DNA of 64,000 bases from Pararge aegeria (taxonomy: Eukaryota > Arthropoda > Insecta > Lepidoptera > Nymphalidae), in contig NC_053180.1 of assembly GCF_905163445.1 (NCBI RefSeq), positions 15,001 through 79,000 on the forward strand, read 5' to 3'. Numbering within the stretch: position 1 is the stretch's first letter; every line of letters begins with the position of its first letter. Below the pieces are notes generated by a model. It worked only from the letters and a program-made list of their open reading frames with translations. It did not search any database and was not told where the DNA came from. A program made the translations under genes and the position numbers. Positions 39,601 to 54,600 of this stretch are shown here, in pieces.

Positions 39601-42600
39601 GAATCTAAAGTCTAAAGGAATCAAAACTAGATTTAGGTTAGGTTAGGTTAGAACATGTATATGAGGGGCACTTGGGTTCAGTTCAGTCAAAAATTATATA
39701 TTATTTTTTACTATTATTTATATTTGAATGAGAATGAAAAATAGCAATTATTTTGAATAGTTTTCAAAATGAGACAGACGGGTGTGGTAGGGTAAAATCT
39801 CCAATTTAAAGTTCCCTTATTGCGTATATGTTATGTGTGTTTGCATAGTACTTTACTATAATGGTAAGCGGTTCGTGTAACGACCTTGCGCGTCTATATT
39901 TAATAATTGTACTGGTACTTGTATAGGATAATTATAAAAGTATAGTGTGTGCATCTAATCAACCACCACTGGCACCAGACCCTCAATGCCCTTAAATTTT
40001 ACCTCGTTAAAATATTTGAAGTGTACTCATTCCGATTACGAGGCCTCGTAAGAGTCCCGTATCATTATTTTTCGTCACTACCTACCCCTACCTCCCCGTG
40101 CCGGGAGGGGGTAATTTGCGCGCCTGCTGCCTTCCTTGGATGTGGTAGCAGATTCTCAGGCTCCCTCACCGGAATCGAACCCTGATTCCCCGTTACCCGC
40201 GACAAACAATGGTAGTCGCAGAAACTCATTGCGATTACGAGACCTCGTATCCTTATTTTTCGTCACTACCTCCCCCCCGTGCGGGGTACAGTATTGATAT
40301 GATATTAAAAAAATACCATTAATAAATAATATAATAAAAGACCACCACTTTTATAGAGACATAACGCCACTGTGTGGCGCCGCCATCAGACTCCTTAGAC
40401 TCGGTACTTTGTCGTCGCCGTCACCTTCGCACCTTCGCCCCATATAGTAGTGGCGCGGCGCGACGGGCCTAATGTGTTAGTGAAAAAAAAAAAAAAATTA
40501 AACTTATTGTTATTTTACAATATCTTCTAATATAAACAAGAGTACTTTGTAGTGGTACGTTTTTTTTTTGTTTTTATTTTTTTTAAACGGAACCTAAGTG
40601 CCCGGCCGCAGGCCGGTCACCCGTCTTATTCATGTTCTAACCTAACCTAACCTATCCAAACCTTTTAAAACTAGTTTGGATTCCTTTAGACCTCAGCCCA
40701 CCGGCAACTACGACTAACTAAACACTGATCTAGCTATCTGGCTTTCATCAGTGCATCAACAGCAGCATAACTAGTATTAAAATAGTAATGAGTTTTTATT
40801 AATGCATATATTCACATTAAATCTTGAATCTAAAGTCTAAAGGAATCAAAACTAGATTTAGGTTAGGTTAGGTTAGAACATGTATATGAGGGGCACTTGG
40901 GTTCAGTTCAGTCAAAAATTATATATTATTTTTTACTATTATTTATATTTGAATGAGAATGAAAAATAGCAATTATTTTGAATAGTTTTCAAAATGAGAC
41001 AGACGGGTGTGGTAGGGTAAAATCTCCAATTTAAAGTTCCCTTATTGCGTATATGTTATGTGTGTTTGCATAGTACTTTACTATAATGGTAAGCGGTTCG
41101 TGTAACGACCTTGCGCGTCTATATTTAATAATTGTACTGGTACTTGTATAGGATAATTATAAAAGTATAGTGTGTGCATCTAATCAACCACCACTGGCAC
41201 CAGACCCTCAATGCCCTTAAATTTTACCTCGTTAAAATATTTGAAGTGTACTCATTCCGATTACGAGGCCTCGTAAGAGTCCCGTATCATTATTTTTCGT
41301 CACTACCTACCCCTACCTCCCCGTGCCGGGAGGGGGTAATTTGCGCGCCTGCTGCCTTCCTTGGATGTGGTAGCAGATTCTCAGGCTCCCTCACCGGAAT
41401 CGAACCCTGATTCCCCGTTACCCGCGACAAACAATGGTAGTCGCAGAAACTCATTGCGATTACGAGACCTCGTATCCTTATTTTTCGTCACTACCTCCCC
41501 CCCGTGCGGGGTACAGTATTGATATGATATTAAAAAAATACCATTAATAAATAATATAATAAAAGACCACCACTTTTATAGAGACATAACGCCACTGTGT
41601 GGCGCCGCCATCAGACTCCTTAGACTCGGTACTTTGTCGTCGCCGTCACCTTCGCACCTTCGCCCCATATAGTAGTGGCGCGGCGCGACGGGCCTAATGT
41701 GTTAGTGAAAAAAAAAAAAAAATTAAACTTATTGTTATTTTACAATATCTTCTAATATAAACAAGAGTACTTTGTAGTGGTACGTTTTTTTTTTGTTTTT
41801 ATTTTTTTTAAACGGAACCTAAGTGCCCGGCCGCAGGCCGGTCACCCGTCTTATTCATGTTCTAACCTAACCTAACCTATCCAAACCTTTTAAAACTAGT
41901 TTGGATTCCTTTAGACCTCAGCCCACCGGCAACTACGACTAACTAAACACTGATCTAGCTATCTGGCTTTCATCAGTGCATCAACAGCAGCATAACTAGT
42001 ATTAAAATAGTAATGAGTTTTTATTAATGCATATATTCACATTAAATCTTGAATCTAAAGTCTAAAGGAATCAAAACTAGATTTAGGTTAGGTTAGGTTA
42101 GAACATGTATATGAGGGGCACTTGGGTTCAGTTCAGTCAAAAATTATATATTATTTTTTACTATTATTTATATTTGAATGAGAATGAAAAATAGCAATTA
42201 TTTTGAATAGTTTTCAAAATGAGACAGACGGGTGTGGTAGGGTAAAATCTCCAATTTAAAGTTCCCTTATTGCGTATATGTTATGTGTGTTTGCATAGTA
42301 CTTTACTATAATGGTAAGCGGTTCGTGTAACGACCTTGCGCGTCTATATTTAATAATTGTACTGGTACTTGTATAGGATAATTATAAAAGTATAGTGTGT
42401 GCATCTAATCAACCACCACTGGCACCAGACCCTCAATGCCCTTAAATTTTACCTCGTTAAAATATTTGAAGTGTACTCATTCCGATTACGAGGCCTCGTA
42501 AGAGTCCCGTATCATTATTTTTCGTCACTACCTACCCCTACCTCCCCGTGCCGGGAGGGGGTAATTTGCGCGCCTGCTGCCTTCCTTGGATGTGGTAGCA

Positions 42601-45600
42601 GATTCTCAGGCTCCCTCACCGGAATCGAACCCTGATTCCCCGTTACCCGCGACAAACAATGGTAGTCGCAGAAACTCATTGCGATTACGAGACCTCGTAT
42701 CCTTATTTTTCGTCACTACCTCCCCCCCGTGCGGGGTACAGTATTGATATGATATTAAAAAAATACCATTAATAAATAATATAATAAAAGACCACCACTT
42801 TTATAGAGACATAACGCCACTGTGTGGCGCCGCCATCAGACTCCTTAGACTCGGTACTTTGTCGTCGCCGTCACCTTCGCACCTTCGCCCCATATAGTAG
42901 TGGCGCGGCGCGACGGGCCTAATGTGTTAGTGAAAAAAAAAAAAAAATTAAACTTATTGTTATTTTACAATATCTTCTAATATATAAGCAAGAGTACTTT
43001 GTAGTGGTACGTTTTTTTTTTGTTTTTATTTTTTTTAAACGGAACCTAAGTGCCCGGCCGCAGGCCGGTCACCCGTCTTATTCATGTTCTAACCTAACCT
43101 AACCTATCCAAACCTTTTAAAACTAGTTTGGATTCCTTTAGACCTCAGCCCACCGGCAACTACGACTAACTAAACACTGATCTAGCTATCTGGCTTTCAT
43201 CAGTGCATCAACAGCAGCATAACTAGTATTAAAATAGTAATGAGTTTTTATTAATGCATATATTCACATTAAATCTTGAATCTAAAGTCTAAAGGAATCA
43301 AAACTAGATTTAGGTTAGGTTAGGTTAGAACATGTATATGAGGGGCACTTGGGTTCAGTTCAGTCAAAAATTATATATTATTTTTTACTATTATTTATAT
43401 TTGAATGAGAATGAAAAATAGCAATTATTTTGAATAGTTTTCAAAATGAGACAGACGGGTGTGGTAGGGTAAAATCTCCAATTTAAAGTTCCCTTATTGC
43501 GTATATGTTATGTGTGTTTGCATAGTACTTTACTATAATGGTAAGCGGTTCGTGTAACGACCTTGCGCGTCTATATTTAATAATTGTACTGGTACTTGTA
43601 TAGGATAATTATAAAAGTATAGTGTGTGCATCTAATCAACCACCACTGGCACCAGACCCTCAATGCCCTTAAATTTTACCTCGTTAAAATATTTGAAGTG
43701 TACTCATTCCGATTACGAGGCCTCGTAAGAGTCCCGTATCATTATTGTTCGTCACTACCTACCCCTACCTCCCCGTGCCGGGAGGGGGTAATTTGCGCGC
43801 CTGCTGCCTTCCTTGGATGTGGTAGCAGATTCTCAGGCTCCCTCACCGGAATCGAACCCTGATTCCCCGTTACCCGCGACAAACAATGGTAGTCGCAGAA
43901 ACTCATTGCGATTACGAGACCTCGTATCCTTATTTTTCGTCACTACCTCCCCCCCGTGCGGGGTACAGTATTGATATGATATTAAAAAAATACCATTAAT
44001 AAATAATATAATAAAAGACCACCACTTTTATAGAGACATAACGCCACTGTGTGGCGCCGCCATCAGACTCCTTAGACTCGGTACTTTGTCGTCGCCGTCA
44101 CCTTCGCACCTTCGCCCCATATAGTAGTGGCGCGGCGCGACGGGCCTAATGTGTTAGTGAAAAAAAAAAAAAAATTAAACTTATTGTTATTTTACAATAT
44201 CTTCTAATATAAACAAGAGTACTTTGTAGTGGTACGTTTTTTTTTTGTTTTTATTTTTTTTAAACGGAACCTAAGTGCCCGGCCGCAGGCCGGACACCCG
44301 TCTTATTCATGTTCTAACCTAACCTAACCTATCCAAACCTTTTAAAACTAGTTTGGATTCCTTTAGACCTAAGCCCACCGGCAACTACGACTAACTAAAC
44401 ACTGATCTAGCTATCTGGCTTTCATCAGTGCATCAACAGCAGCATAACTAGTATTAAAATAGTAATGAGTTTTTATTAATGCATATATTCACATTAAATC
44501 TTGAATCTAAAGTCTAAAGGAATCAAAACTAGATTTAGGTTAGGTTAGGTTAGAACATGTATATGAGGGGCACTTGGGTTCAGTTCAGTCAAAAATTATA
44601 TATTATTTTTTACTATTATTTATATTTGAATGAGAATGAAAAATAGCAATTATTTTGAATAGTTTTCAAAATGAGACAGACGGGTGTGGTAGGGTAAAAT
44701 CTCCAATTTAAAGTTCCCTTATTGCGTATATGTTATGTGTGTTTGCATAGTACTTTACTATAATGGTAAGCGGTTCGTGTAACGACCTTGCGCGTCTATA
44801 TTTAATAATTGTACTGGTACTTGTATAGGATAATTATAAAAGTATAGTGTGTGCATCTAATCAACCACCACTGGCACCAGACCCTCAATGCCCTTAAATT
44901 TTACCTCGTTAAAATATTTGAAGTGTACTCATTCCGATTACGAGGCCTCGTAAGAGTCCCGTATCATTATTTTTCGTCACTACCTACCCCTACCTCCCCG
45001 TGCCGGGAGGGGGTAATTTGCGCGCCTGCTGCCTTCCTTGGATGTGGTAGCAGAATCTCAGGCTCCCTCACCGGAATCGAACCCTGATTCCCCGTTACCC
45101 GCGACAAACAATGGTAGTCGCAGAAACTCATTGCGATTACGAGACCTCGTATCCTTATTTTTCGTCACTACCTCCCCCCCGTGCGGGGTACAGTATTGAT
45201 ATGATATTAAAAAAATACCATTAATAAATAATATAATAAAAGACCACCACTTTTATAGAGACATAACGCCACTGTGTGGCGCCGCCATCAGACTCCTTAG
45301 ACTCGGTACTTTGTCGTCGCCGTCACCTTCGCACCTTCGCCCCATATAGTAGTGGCGCGGCGCGACGGGCCTAATGTGTTAGTGAAAAAAAAAAAAAAAT
45401 TAAACTTATTGTTATTTTACAATATCTTCTAATATAAACAAGAGTACTTTGTAGTGGTACGTTTTTTTTTTGTTTTTATTTTTTTTAAACGGAACCTAAG
45501 TGCCCGGCCGCAGGCCGGACACCCGTCTTATTCATGTTCTAACCTAACCTAACCTATCCAAACCTTTTAAAACTAGTTTGGATTCCTTTAGACCTAAGCC

Positions 45601-48600
45601 CACCGGCAACTACGACTAACTAAACACTGATCTAGCTATCTGGCTTTCATCAGTGCATCAACAGCAGCATAACTAGTATTAAAATAGTAATGAGTTTTTA
45701 TTAATGCATATATTCACATTAAATCTTGAATCTAAAGTCTAAAGGAATCAAAACTAGATTTAGGTTAGGTTAGGTTAGAACATGTATATGAGGGGCACTT
45801 GGGTTCAGTTCAGTCAAAAATTATATATTATTTTTTACTATTATTTATATTTGAATGAGAATGAAAAATAGCAATTATTTTGAATAGTTTTCAAAATGAG
45901 ACAGACGGGTGTGGTAGGGTAAAATCTCCAATTTAAAGTTCCCTTATTGCGTATATGTTATGTGTGTTTGCATAGTACTTTACTATAATGGTAAGCGGTT
46001 CGTGTAACGACCTTGCGCGTCTATATTTAATAATTGTACTGGTACTTGTATAGGATAATTATAAAAGTATAGTGTGTGCATCTAATCAACCACCACTGGC
46101 ACCAGACCCTCAATGCCCTTAAATTTTACCTCGTTAAAATATTTGAAGTGTACTCATTCCGATTACGAGGCCTCGTAAGAGTCCCGTATCATTATTTTTC
46201 GTCACTACCTACCCCTACCTCCCCGTGCCGGGAGGGGGTAATTTGCGCGCCTGCTGCCTTCCTTGGATGTGGTAGCAGATTCTCAGGCTCCCTCACCGGA
46301 ATCGAACCCTGATTCCCCGTTACCCGCGACAAACAATGGTAGTCGCAGAAACTCATTGCGATTACGAGACCTCGTATCCTTATTTTTCGTCACTACCTCC
46401 CCCCCGTGCGGGGTACAGTATTGATATGATATTAAAAAAATACCATTAATAAATAATATAATAAAAGACCACCACTTTTATAGAGACATAACGCCACTGT
46501 GTGGCGCCGCCATCAGACTCCTTAGACTCGGTACTTTGTCGTCGCCGTCACCTTCGCACCTTCGCCCCATATAGTAGTGGCGCGGCGCGACGGGCCTAAT
46601 GTGTTAGTGAAAAAAAAAAAAAAATTAAACTTATTGTTATTTTACAATATCTTCTAATATATAAGCAAGAGTACTTTGTAGTGGTACGTTTTTTTTTTGT
46701 TTTTATTTTTTTTAAACGGAACCTAAGTGCCCGGCCGCAGGCCGGACACCCGTCTTATTCATGTTCTAACCTAACCTAACCTATCCAAACCTTTTAAAAC
46801 TAGTTTGGATTCCTTTAGACCTAAGCCCACCGGCAACTACGACTAACTAAACACTGATCTAGCTATCTGGCTTTCATCAGTGCATCAACAGCAGCATAAC
46901 TAGTATTAAAATAGTAATGAGTTTTTATTAATGCATATATTCACATTAAATCTTGAATCTAAAGTCTAAAGGAATCAAAACTAGATTTAGGTTAGGTTAG
47001 GTTAGAACATGTATATGAGGGGCACTTGGGTTCAGTTCAGTCAAAAATTATATATTATTTTTTACTATTATTTATATTTGAATGAGAATGAAAAATAGCA
47101 ATTATTTTGAATAGTTTTCAAAATGAGACAGACGGGTGTGGTAGGGTAAAATCTCCAATTTAAAGTTCCCTTATTGCGTATATGTTATGTGTGTTTGCAT
47201 AGTACTTTACTATAATGGTAAGCGGTTCGTGTAACGACCTTGCGCGTCTATATTTAATAATTGTACTGGTACTTGTATAGGATAATTATAAAAGTATAGT
47301 GTGTGCATCTAATCAACCACCACTGGCACCAGACCCTCAATGCCCTTAAATTTTACCTCGTTAAAATATTTGAAGTGTACTCATTCCGATTACGAGGCCT
47401 CGTAAGAGTCCCGTATCATTATTTTTCGTCACTACCTACCCCTACCTCCCCGTGCCGGGAGGGGGTAATTTGCGCGCCTGCTGCCTTCCTTGGATGTGGT
47501 AGCAGATTCTCAGGCTCCCTCACCGGAATCGAACCCTGATTCCCCGTTACCCGCGACAAACAATGGTAGTCGCAGAAACTCATTGCGATTACGAGACCTC
47601 GTATCCTTATTTTTCGTCACTACCTCCCCCCCGTGCGGGGTACAGTATTGATATGATATTAAAAAAATACCATTAATAAATAATATAATAAAAGACCACC
47701 ACTTTTATAGAGACATAACGCCACTGTGTGGCGCCGCCATCAGACTCCTTAGACTCGGTACTTTGTCGTCGCCGTCACCTTCGCACCTTCGCCCCATATA
47801 GTAGTGGCGCGGCGCGACGGGCCTAATGTGTTAGTGAAAAAAAAAAAAAAATTAAACTTATTGTTATTTTACAATATCTTCTAATATATAAGCAAGAGTA
47901 CTTTGTAGTGGTACGTTTTTTTTTTGTTTTTATTTTTTTTAAACGGAACCTAAGTGCCCGGCCGCAGGCCGGTCACCCGTCTTATTCATGTTCTAACCTA
48001 ACCTAACCTATCCAAACCTTTTAAAACTAGTTTGGATTCCTTTAGACCTAAGCCCACCGGCAACTACGACTAACTAAACACTGATCTAGCTATCTGGCTT
48101 TCATCAGTGCATCAACAGCAGCATAACTAGTATTAAAATAGTAATGAGTTTTTATTAATGCATATATTCACATTAAATCTTGAATCTAAAGTCTAAAGGA
48201 ATCAAAACTAGATTTAGGTTAGGTTAGGTTAGAACATGTATATGAGGGGCACTTGGGTTCAGTTCAGTCAAAAATTATATATTATTTTTTACTATTATTT
48301 ATATTTGAATGAGAATGAAAAATAGCAATTATTTTGAATAGTTTTCAAAATGAGACAGACGGGTGTGGTAGGGTAAAATCTCCAATTTAAAGTTCCCTTA
48401 TTGCGTATATGTTATGTGTGTTTGCATAGTACTTTACTATAATGGTAAGCGGTTCGTGTAACGACCTTGCGCGTCTATATTTAATAATTGTACTGGTACT
48501 TGTATAGGATAATTATAAAAGTATAGTGTGTGCATCTAATCAACCACCACTGGCACCAGACCCTCAATGCCCTTAAATTTTACCTCGTTAAAATATTTGA

Positions 48601-51600
48601 AGTGTACTCATTCCGATTACGAGGCCTCGTAAGAGTCCCGTATCATTATTTTTCGTCACTACCTACCCCTACCTCCCCGTGCCGGGAGGGGGTAATTTGC
48701 GCGCCTGCTGCCTTCCTTGGATGTGGTAGCAGATTCTCAGGCTCCCTCACCGGAATCGAACCCTGATTCCCCGTTACCCGCGACAAACAATGGTAGTCGC
48801 AGAAACTCATTGCGATTACGAGACCTCGTATCCTTATTTTTCGTCACTACCTCCCCCCCGTGCGGGGTACAGTATTGATATGATATTAAAAAAATACCAT
48901 TAATAAATAATATAATAAAAGACCACCACTTTTATAGAGACATAACGCCACTGTGTGGCGCCGCCATCAGACTCCTTAGACTCGGTACTTTGTCGTCGCC
49001 GTCACCTTCGCACCTTCGCCCCATATAGTAGTGGCGCGGCGCGACGGGCCTAATGTGTTAGTGAAAAAAAAAAAAAAATTAAACTTATTGTTATTTTACA
49101 ATATCTTCTAATATATAAGCAAGAGTACTTTGTAGTGGTACGTTTTTTTTTTGTTTTTATTTTTTTTAAACGGAACCTAAGTGCCCGGCCGCAGGCCGGT
49201 CACCCGTCTTATTCATGTTCTAACCTAACCTAACCTATCCAAACCTTTTAAAACTAGTTTGGATTCCTTTAGACCTAAGCCCACCGGCAACTACGACTAA
49301 CTAAACACTGATCTAGCTATCTGGCTTTCATCAGTGCATCAACAGCAGCATAACTAGTATTAAAATAGTAATGAGTTTTTATTAATGCATATATTCACAT
49401 TAAATCTTGAATCTAAAGTCTAAAGGAATCAAAACTAGATTTAGGTTAGGTTAGGTTAGAACATGTATATGAGGGGCACTTGGGTTCAGTTCAGTCAAAA
49501 ATTATATATTATTTTTTACTATTATTTATATTTGAATGAGAATGAAAAATAGCAATTATTTTGAATAGTTTTCAAAATGAGACAGACGGGTGTGGTAGGG
49601 TAAAATCTCCAATTTAAAGTTCCCTTATTGCGTATATGTTATGTGTGTTTGCATAGTACTTTACTATAATGGTAAGCGGTTCGTGTAACGACCTTGCGCG
49701 TCTATATTTAATAATTGTACTGGTACTTGTATAGGATAATTATAAAAGTATAGTGTGTGCATCTAATCAACCACCACTGGCACCAGACCCTCAATGCCCT
49801 TAAATTTTACCTCGTTAAAATATTTGAAGTGTACTCATTCCGATTACGAGGCCTCGTAAGAGTCCCGTATCATTATTTTTCGTCACTACCTACCCCTACC
49901 TCCCCGTGCCGGGAGGGGGTAATTTGCGCGCCTGCTGCCTTCCTTGGATGTGGTAGCAGATTCTCAGGCTCCCTCACCGGAATCGAACCCTGATTCCCCG
50001 TTACCCGCGACAAACAATGGTAGTCGCAGAAACTCATTGCGATTACGAGACCTCGTATCCTTATTTTTCGTCACTACCTCCCCCCCGTGCGGGGTACAGT
50101 ATTGATATGATATTAAAAAAATACCATTAATAAATAATATAATAAAAGACCACCACTTTTATAGAGACATAACGCCACTGTGTGGCGCCGCCATCAGACT
50201 CCTTAGACTCGGTACTTTGTCGTCGCCGTCACCTTCGCACCTTCGCCCCATATAGTAGTGGCGCGGCGCGACGGGCCTAATGTGTTAGTGAAAAAAAAAA
50301 AAAAATTAAACTTATTGTTATTTTACAATATCTTCTAATATAAACAAGAGTACTTTGTAGTGGTACGTTTTTTTTTTGTTTTTATTTTTTTTAAACGGAA
50401 CCTAAGTGCCCGGCCGCAGGCCGGTCACCCGTCTTATTCATGTTCTAACCTAACCTAACCTATCCAAACCTTTTAAAACTAGTTTGGATTCCTTTAGACC
50501 TAAGCCCACCGGCAACTACGACTAACTAAACACTGATCTAGCTATCTGGCTTTCATCAGTGCATCAACAGCAGCATAACTAGTATTAAAATAGTAATGAG
50601 TTTTTATTAATGCATATATTCACATTAAATCTTGAATCTAAAGTCTAAAGGAATCAAAACTAGATTTAGGTTAGGTTAGGTTAGAACATGTATATGAGGG
50701 GCACTTGGGTTCAGTTCAGTCAAAAATTATATATTATTTTTTACTATTATTTATATTTGAATGAGAATGAAAAATAGCAATTATTTTGAATAGTTTTCAA
50801 AATGAGACAGACGGGTGTGGTAGGGTAAAATCTCCAATTTAAAGTTCCCTTATTGCGTATATGTTAAGTGTGTTTGCATAGTACTTTACTATAATGGTAA
50901 GCGGTTCGTGTAACGACCTTGCGCGTCTATATTTAATAATTGTACTGGTACTTGTATAGGATAATTATAAAAGTATAGTGTGTGCATCTAATCAACCACC
51001 ACTGGCACCAGACCCTCAATGCCCTTAAATTTTACCTCGTTAAAATATTTGAAGTGTACTCATTCCGATTACGAGGCCTCGTAAGAGTCCCGTATCATTA
51101 TTTTTCGTCACTACCTACCCCTACCTCCCCGTGCCGGGAGGGGGTAATTTGCGCGCCTGCTGCCTTCCTTGGATGTGGTAGCAGATTCTCAGGCTCCCTC
51201 ACCGGAATCGAACCCTGATTCCCCGTTACCCGCGACAAACAATGGTAGTCGCAGAAACTCATTGCGATTACGAGACCTCGTATCCTTATTTTTCGTCACT
51301 ACCTCCCCCCCGTGCGGGGTACAGTATTGATATGATATTAAAAAAATACCATTAATAAATAATATAATAAAAGACCACCACTTTTATAGAGACATAACGC
51401 CACTGTGTGGCGCCGCCATCAGACTCCTTAGACTCGGTACTTTGTCGTCGCCGTCACCTTCGCACCTTCGCCCCATATAGTAGTGGCGCGGCGCGACGGG
51501 CCTAATGTGTTAGTGAAAAAAAAAAAAAAATTAAACTTATTGTTATTTTACAATATCTTCTAATATAAACAAGAGTACTTTGTAGTGGTACGTTTTTTTT

Positions 51601-54600
51601 TTGTTTTTATTTTTTTTAAACGGAACCTAAGTGCCCGGCCGCAGGCCGGTCACCCGTCTTATTCATGTTCTAACCTAACCTAACCTATCCAAACCTTTTA
51701 AAACTAGTTTGGATTCCTTTAGACCTCAGCCCACCGGCAACTACGACTAACTAAACACTGATCTAGCTATCTGGCTTTCATCAGTGCATCAACAGCAGCA
51801 TAACTAGTATTAAAATAGTAATGAGTTTTTATTAATGCATATATTCACATTAAATCTTGAATCTAAAGTCTAAAGGAATCAAAACTAGATTTAGGTTAGG
51901 TTAGGTTAGAACATGTATATGAGGGGCACTTGGGTTCAGTTCAGTCAAAAATTATATATTATTTTTTACTATTATTTATATTTGAATGAGAATGAAAAAT
52001 AGCAATTATTTTGAATAGTTTTCAAAATGAGACAGACGGGTGTGGTAGGGTAAAATCTCCAATTTAAAGTTCCCTTATTGCGTATATGTTATGTGTGTTT
52101 GCATAGTACTTTACTATAATGGTAAGCGGTTCGTGTAACGACCTTGCGCGTCTATATTTAATAATTGTACTGGTACTTGTATAGGATAATTATAAAAGTA
52201 TAGTGTGTGCATCTAATCAACCACCACTGGCACCAGACCCTCAATGCCCTTAAATTTTACCTCGTTAAAATATTTGAAGTGTACTCATTCCGATTACGAG
52301 GCCTCGTAAGAGTCCCGTATCATTATTTTTCGTCACTACCTACCCCTACCTCCCCGTGCCGGGAGGGGGTAATTTGCGCGCCTGCTGCCTTCCTTGGATG
52401 TGGTAGCAGATTCTCAGGCTCCCTCACCGGAATCGAACCCTGATTCCCCGTTACCCGCGACAAACAATGGTAGTCGCAGAAACTCATTGCGATTACGAGA
52501 CCTCGTATCCTTATTTTTCGTCACTACCTCCCCCCCGTGCGGGGTACAGTATTGATATGATATTAAAAAAATACCATTAATAAATAATATAATAAAAGAC
52601 CACCACTTTTATAGAGACATAACGCCACTGTGTGGCGCCGCCATCAGACTCCTTAGACTCGGTACTTTGTCGTCGCCGTCACCTTCGCACCTTCGCCCCA
52701 TATAGTAGTGGCGCGGCGCGACGGGCCTAATGTGTTAGTGAAAAAAAAAAAAAAATTAAACTTATTGTTATTTTACAATATCTTCTAATATAAACAAGAG
52801 TACTTTGTAGTGGTACGTTTTTTTTTTGTTTTTATTTTTTTTAAACGGAACCTAAGTGCCCGGCCGCAGGCCGGTCACCCGTCTTATTCATGTTCTAACC
52901 TAACCTAACCTATCCAAACCTTTTAAAACTAGTTTGGATTCCTTTAGACCTCAGCCCACCGGCAACTACGACTAACTAAACACTGATCTAGCTATCTGGC
53001 TTTCATCAGTGCATCAACAGCAGCATAACTAGTATTAAAATAGTAATGAGTTTTTATTAATGCATATATTCACATTAAATCTTGAATCTAAAGTCTAAAG
53101 GAATCAAAACTAGATTTAGGTTAGGTTAGGTTAGAACATGTATATGAGGGGCACTTGGGTTCAGTTCAGTCAAAAATTATATATTATTTTTTACTATTAT
53201 TTATATTTGAATGAGAATGAAAAATAGCAATTATTTTGAATAGTTTTCAAAATGAGACAGACGGGTGTGGTAGGGTAAAATCTCCAATTTAAAGTTCCCT
53301 TATTGCGTATATGTTATGTGTGTTTGCATAGTACTTTACTATAATGGTAAGCGGTTCGTGTAACGACCTTGCGCGTCTATATTTAATAATTGTACTGGTA
53401 CTTGTATAGGATAATTATAAAAGTATAGTGTGTGCATCTAATCAACCACCACTGGCACCAGACCCTCAATGCCCTTAAATTTTACCTCGTTAAAATATTT
53501 GAAGTGTACTCATTCCGATTACGAGGCCTCGTAAGAGTCCCGTATCATTATTTTTCGTCACTACCTACCCCTACCTCCCCGTGCCGGGAGGGGGTAATTT
53601 GCGCGCCTGCTGCCTTCCTTGGATGTGGTAGCAGATTCTCAGGCTCCCTCACCGGAATCGAACCCTGATTCCCCGTTACCCGCGACAAACAATGGTAGTC
53701 GCAGAAACTCATTGCGATTACGAGACCTCGTATCCTTATTTTTCGTCACTACCTCCCCCCCGTGCGGGGTACAGTATTGATATGATATTAAAAAAATACC
53801 ATTAATAAATAATATAATAAAAGACCACCACTTTTATAGAGACATAACGCCACTGTGTGGCGCCGCCATCAGACTCCTTAGACTCGGTACTTTGTCGTCG
53901 CCGTCACCTTCGCACCTTCGCCCCATATAGTAGTGGCGCGGCGCGACGGGCCTAATGTGTTAGTGAAAAAAAAAAAAAAATTAAACTTATTGTTATTTTA
54001 CAATATCTTCTAATATAAACAAGAGTACTTTGTAGTGGTACGTTTTTTTTTTGTTTTTATTTTTTTTAAACGGAACCTAAGTGCCCGGCCGCAGGCCGGA
54101 CACCCGTCTTATTCATGTTCTAACCTAACCTAACCTATCCAAACCTTTTAAAACTAGTTTGGATTCCTTTAGACCTAAGCCCACCGGCAACTACGACTAA
54201 CTAAACACTGATCTAGCTATCTGGCTTTCATCAGTGCATCAACAGCAGCATAACTAGTATTAAAATAGTAATGAGTTTTTATTAATGCATATATTCACAT
54301 TAAATCTTGAATCTAAAGTCTAAAGGAATCAAAACTAGATTTAGGTTAGGTTAGGTTAGAACATGTATATGAGGGGCACTTGGGTTCAGTTCAGTCAAAA
54401 ATTATATATTATTTTTTACTATTATTTATATTTGAATGAGAATGAAAAATAGCAATTATTTTGAATAGTTTTCAAAATGAGACAGACGGGTGTGGTAGGG
54501 TAAAATCTCCAATTTAAAGTTCCCTTATTGCGTATATGTTAAGTGTGTTTGCATAGTACTTTACTATAATGGTAAGCGGTTCGTGTAACGACCTTGCGCG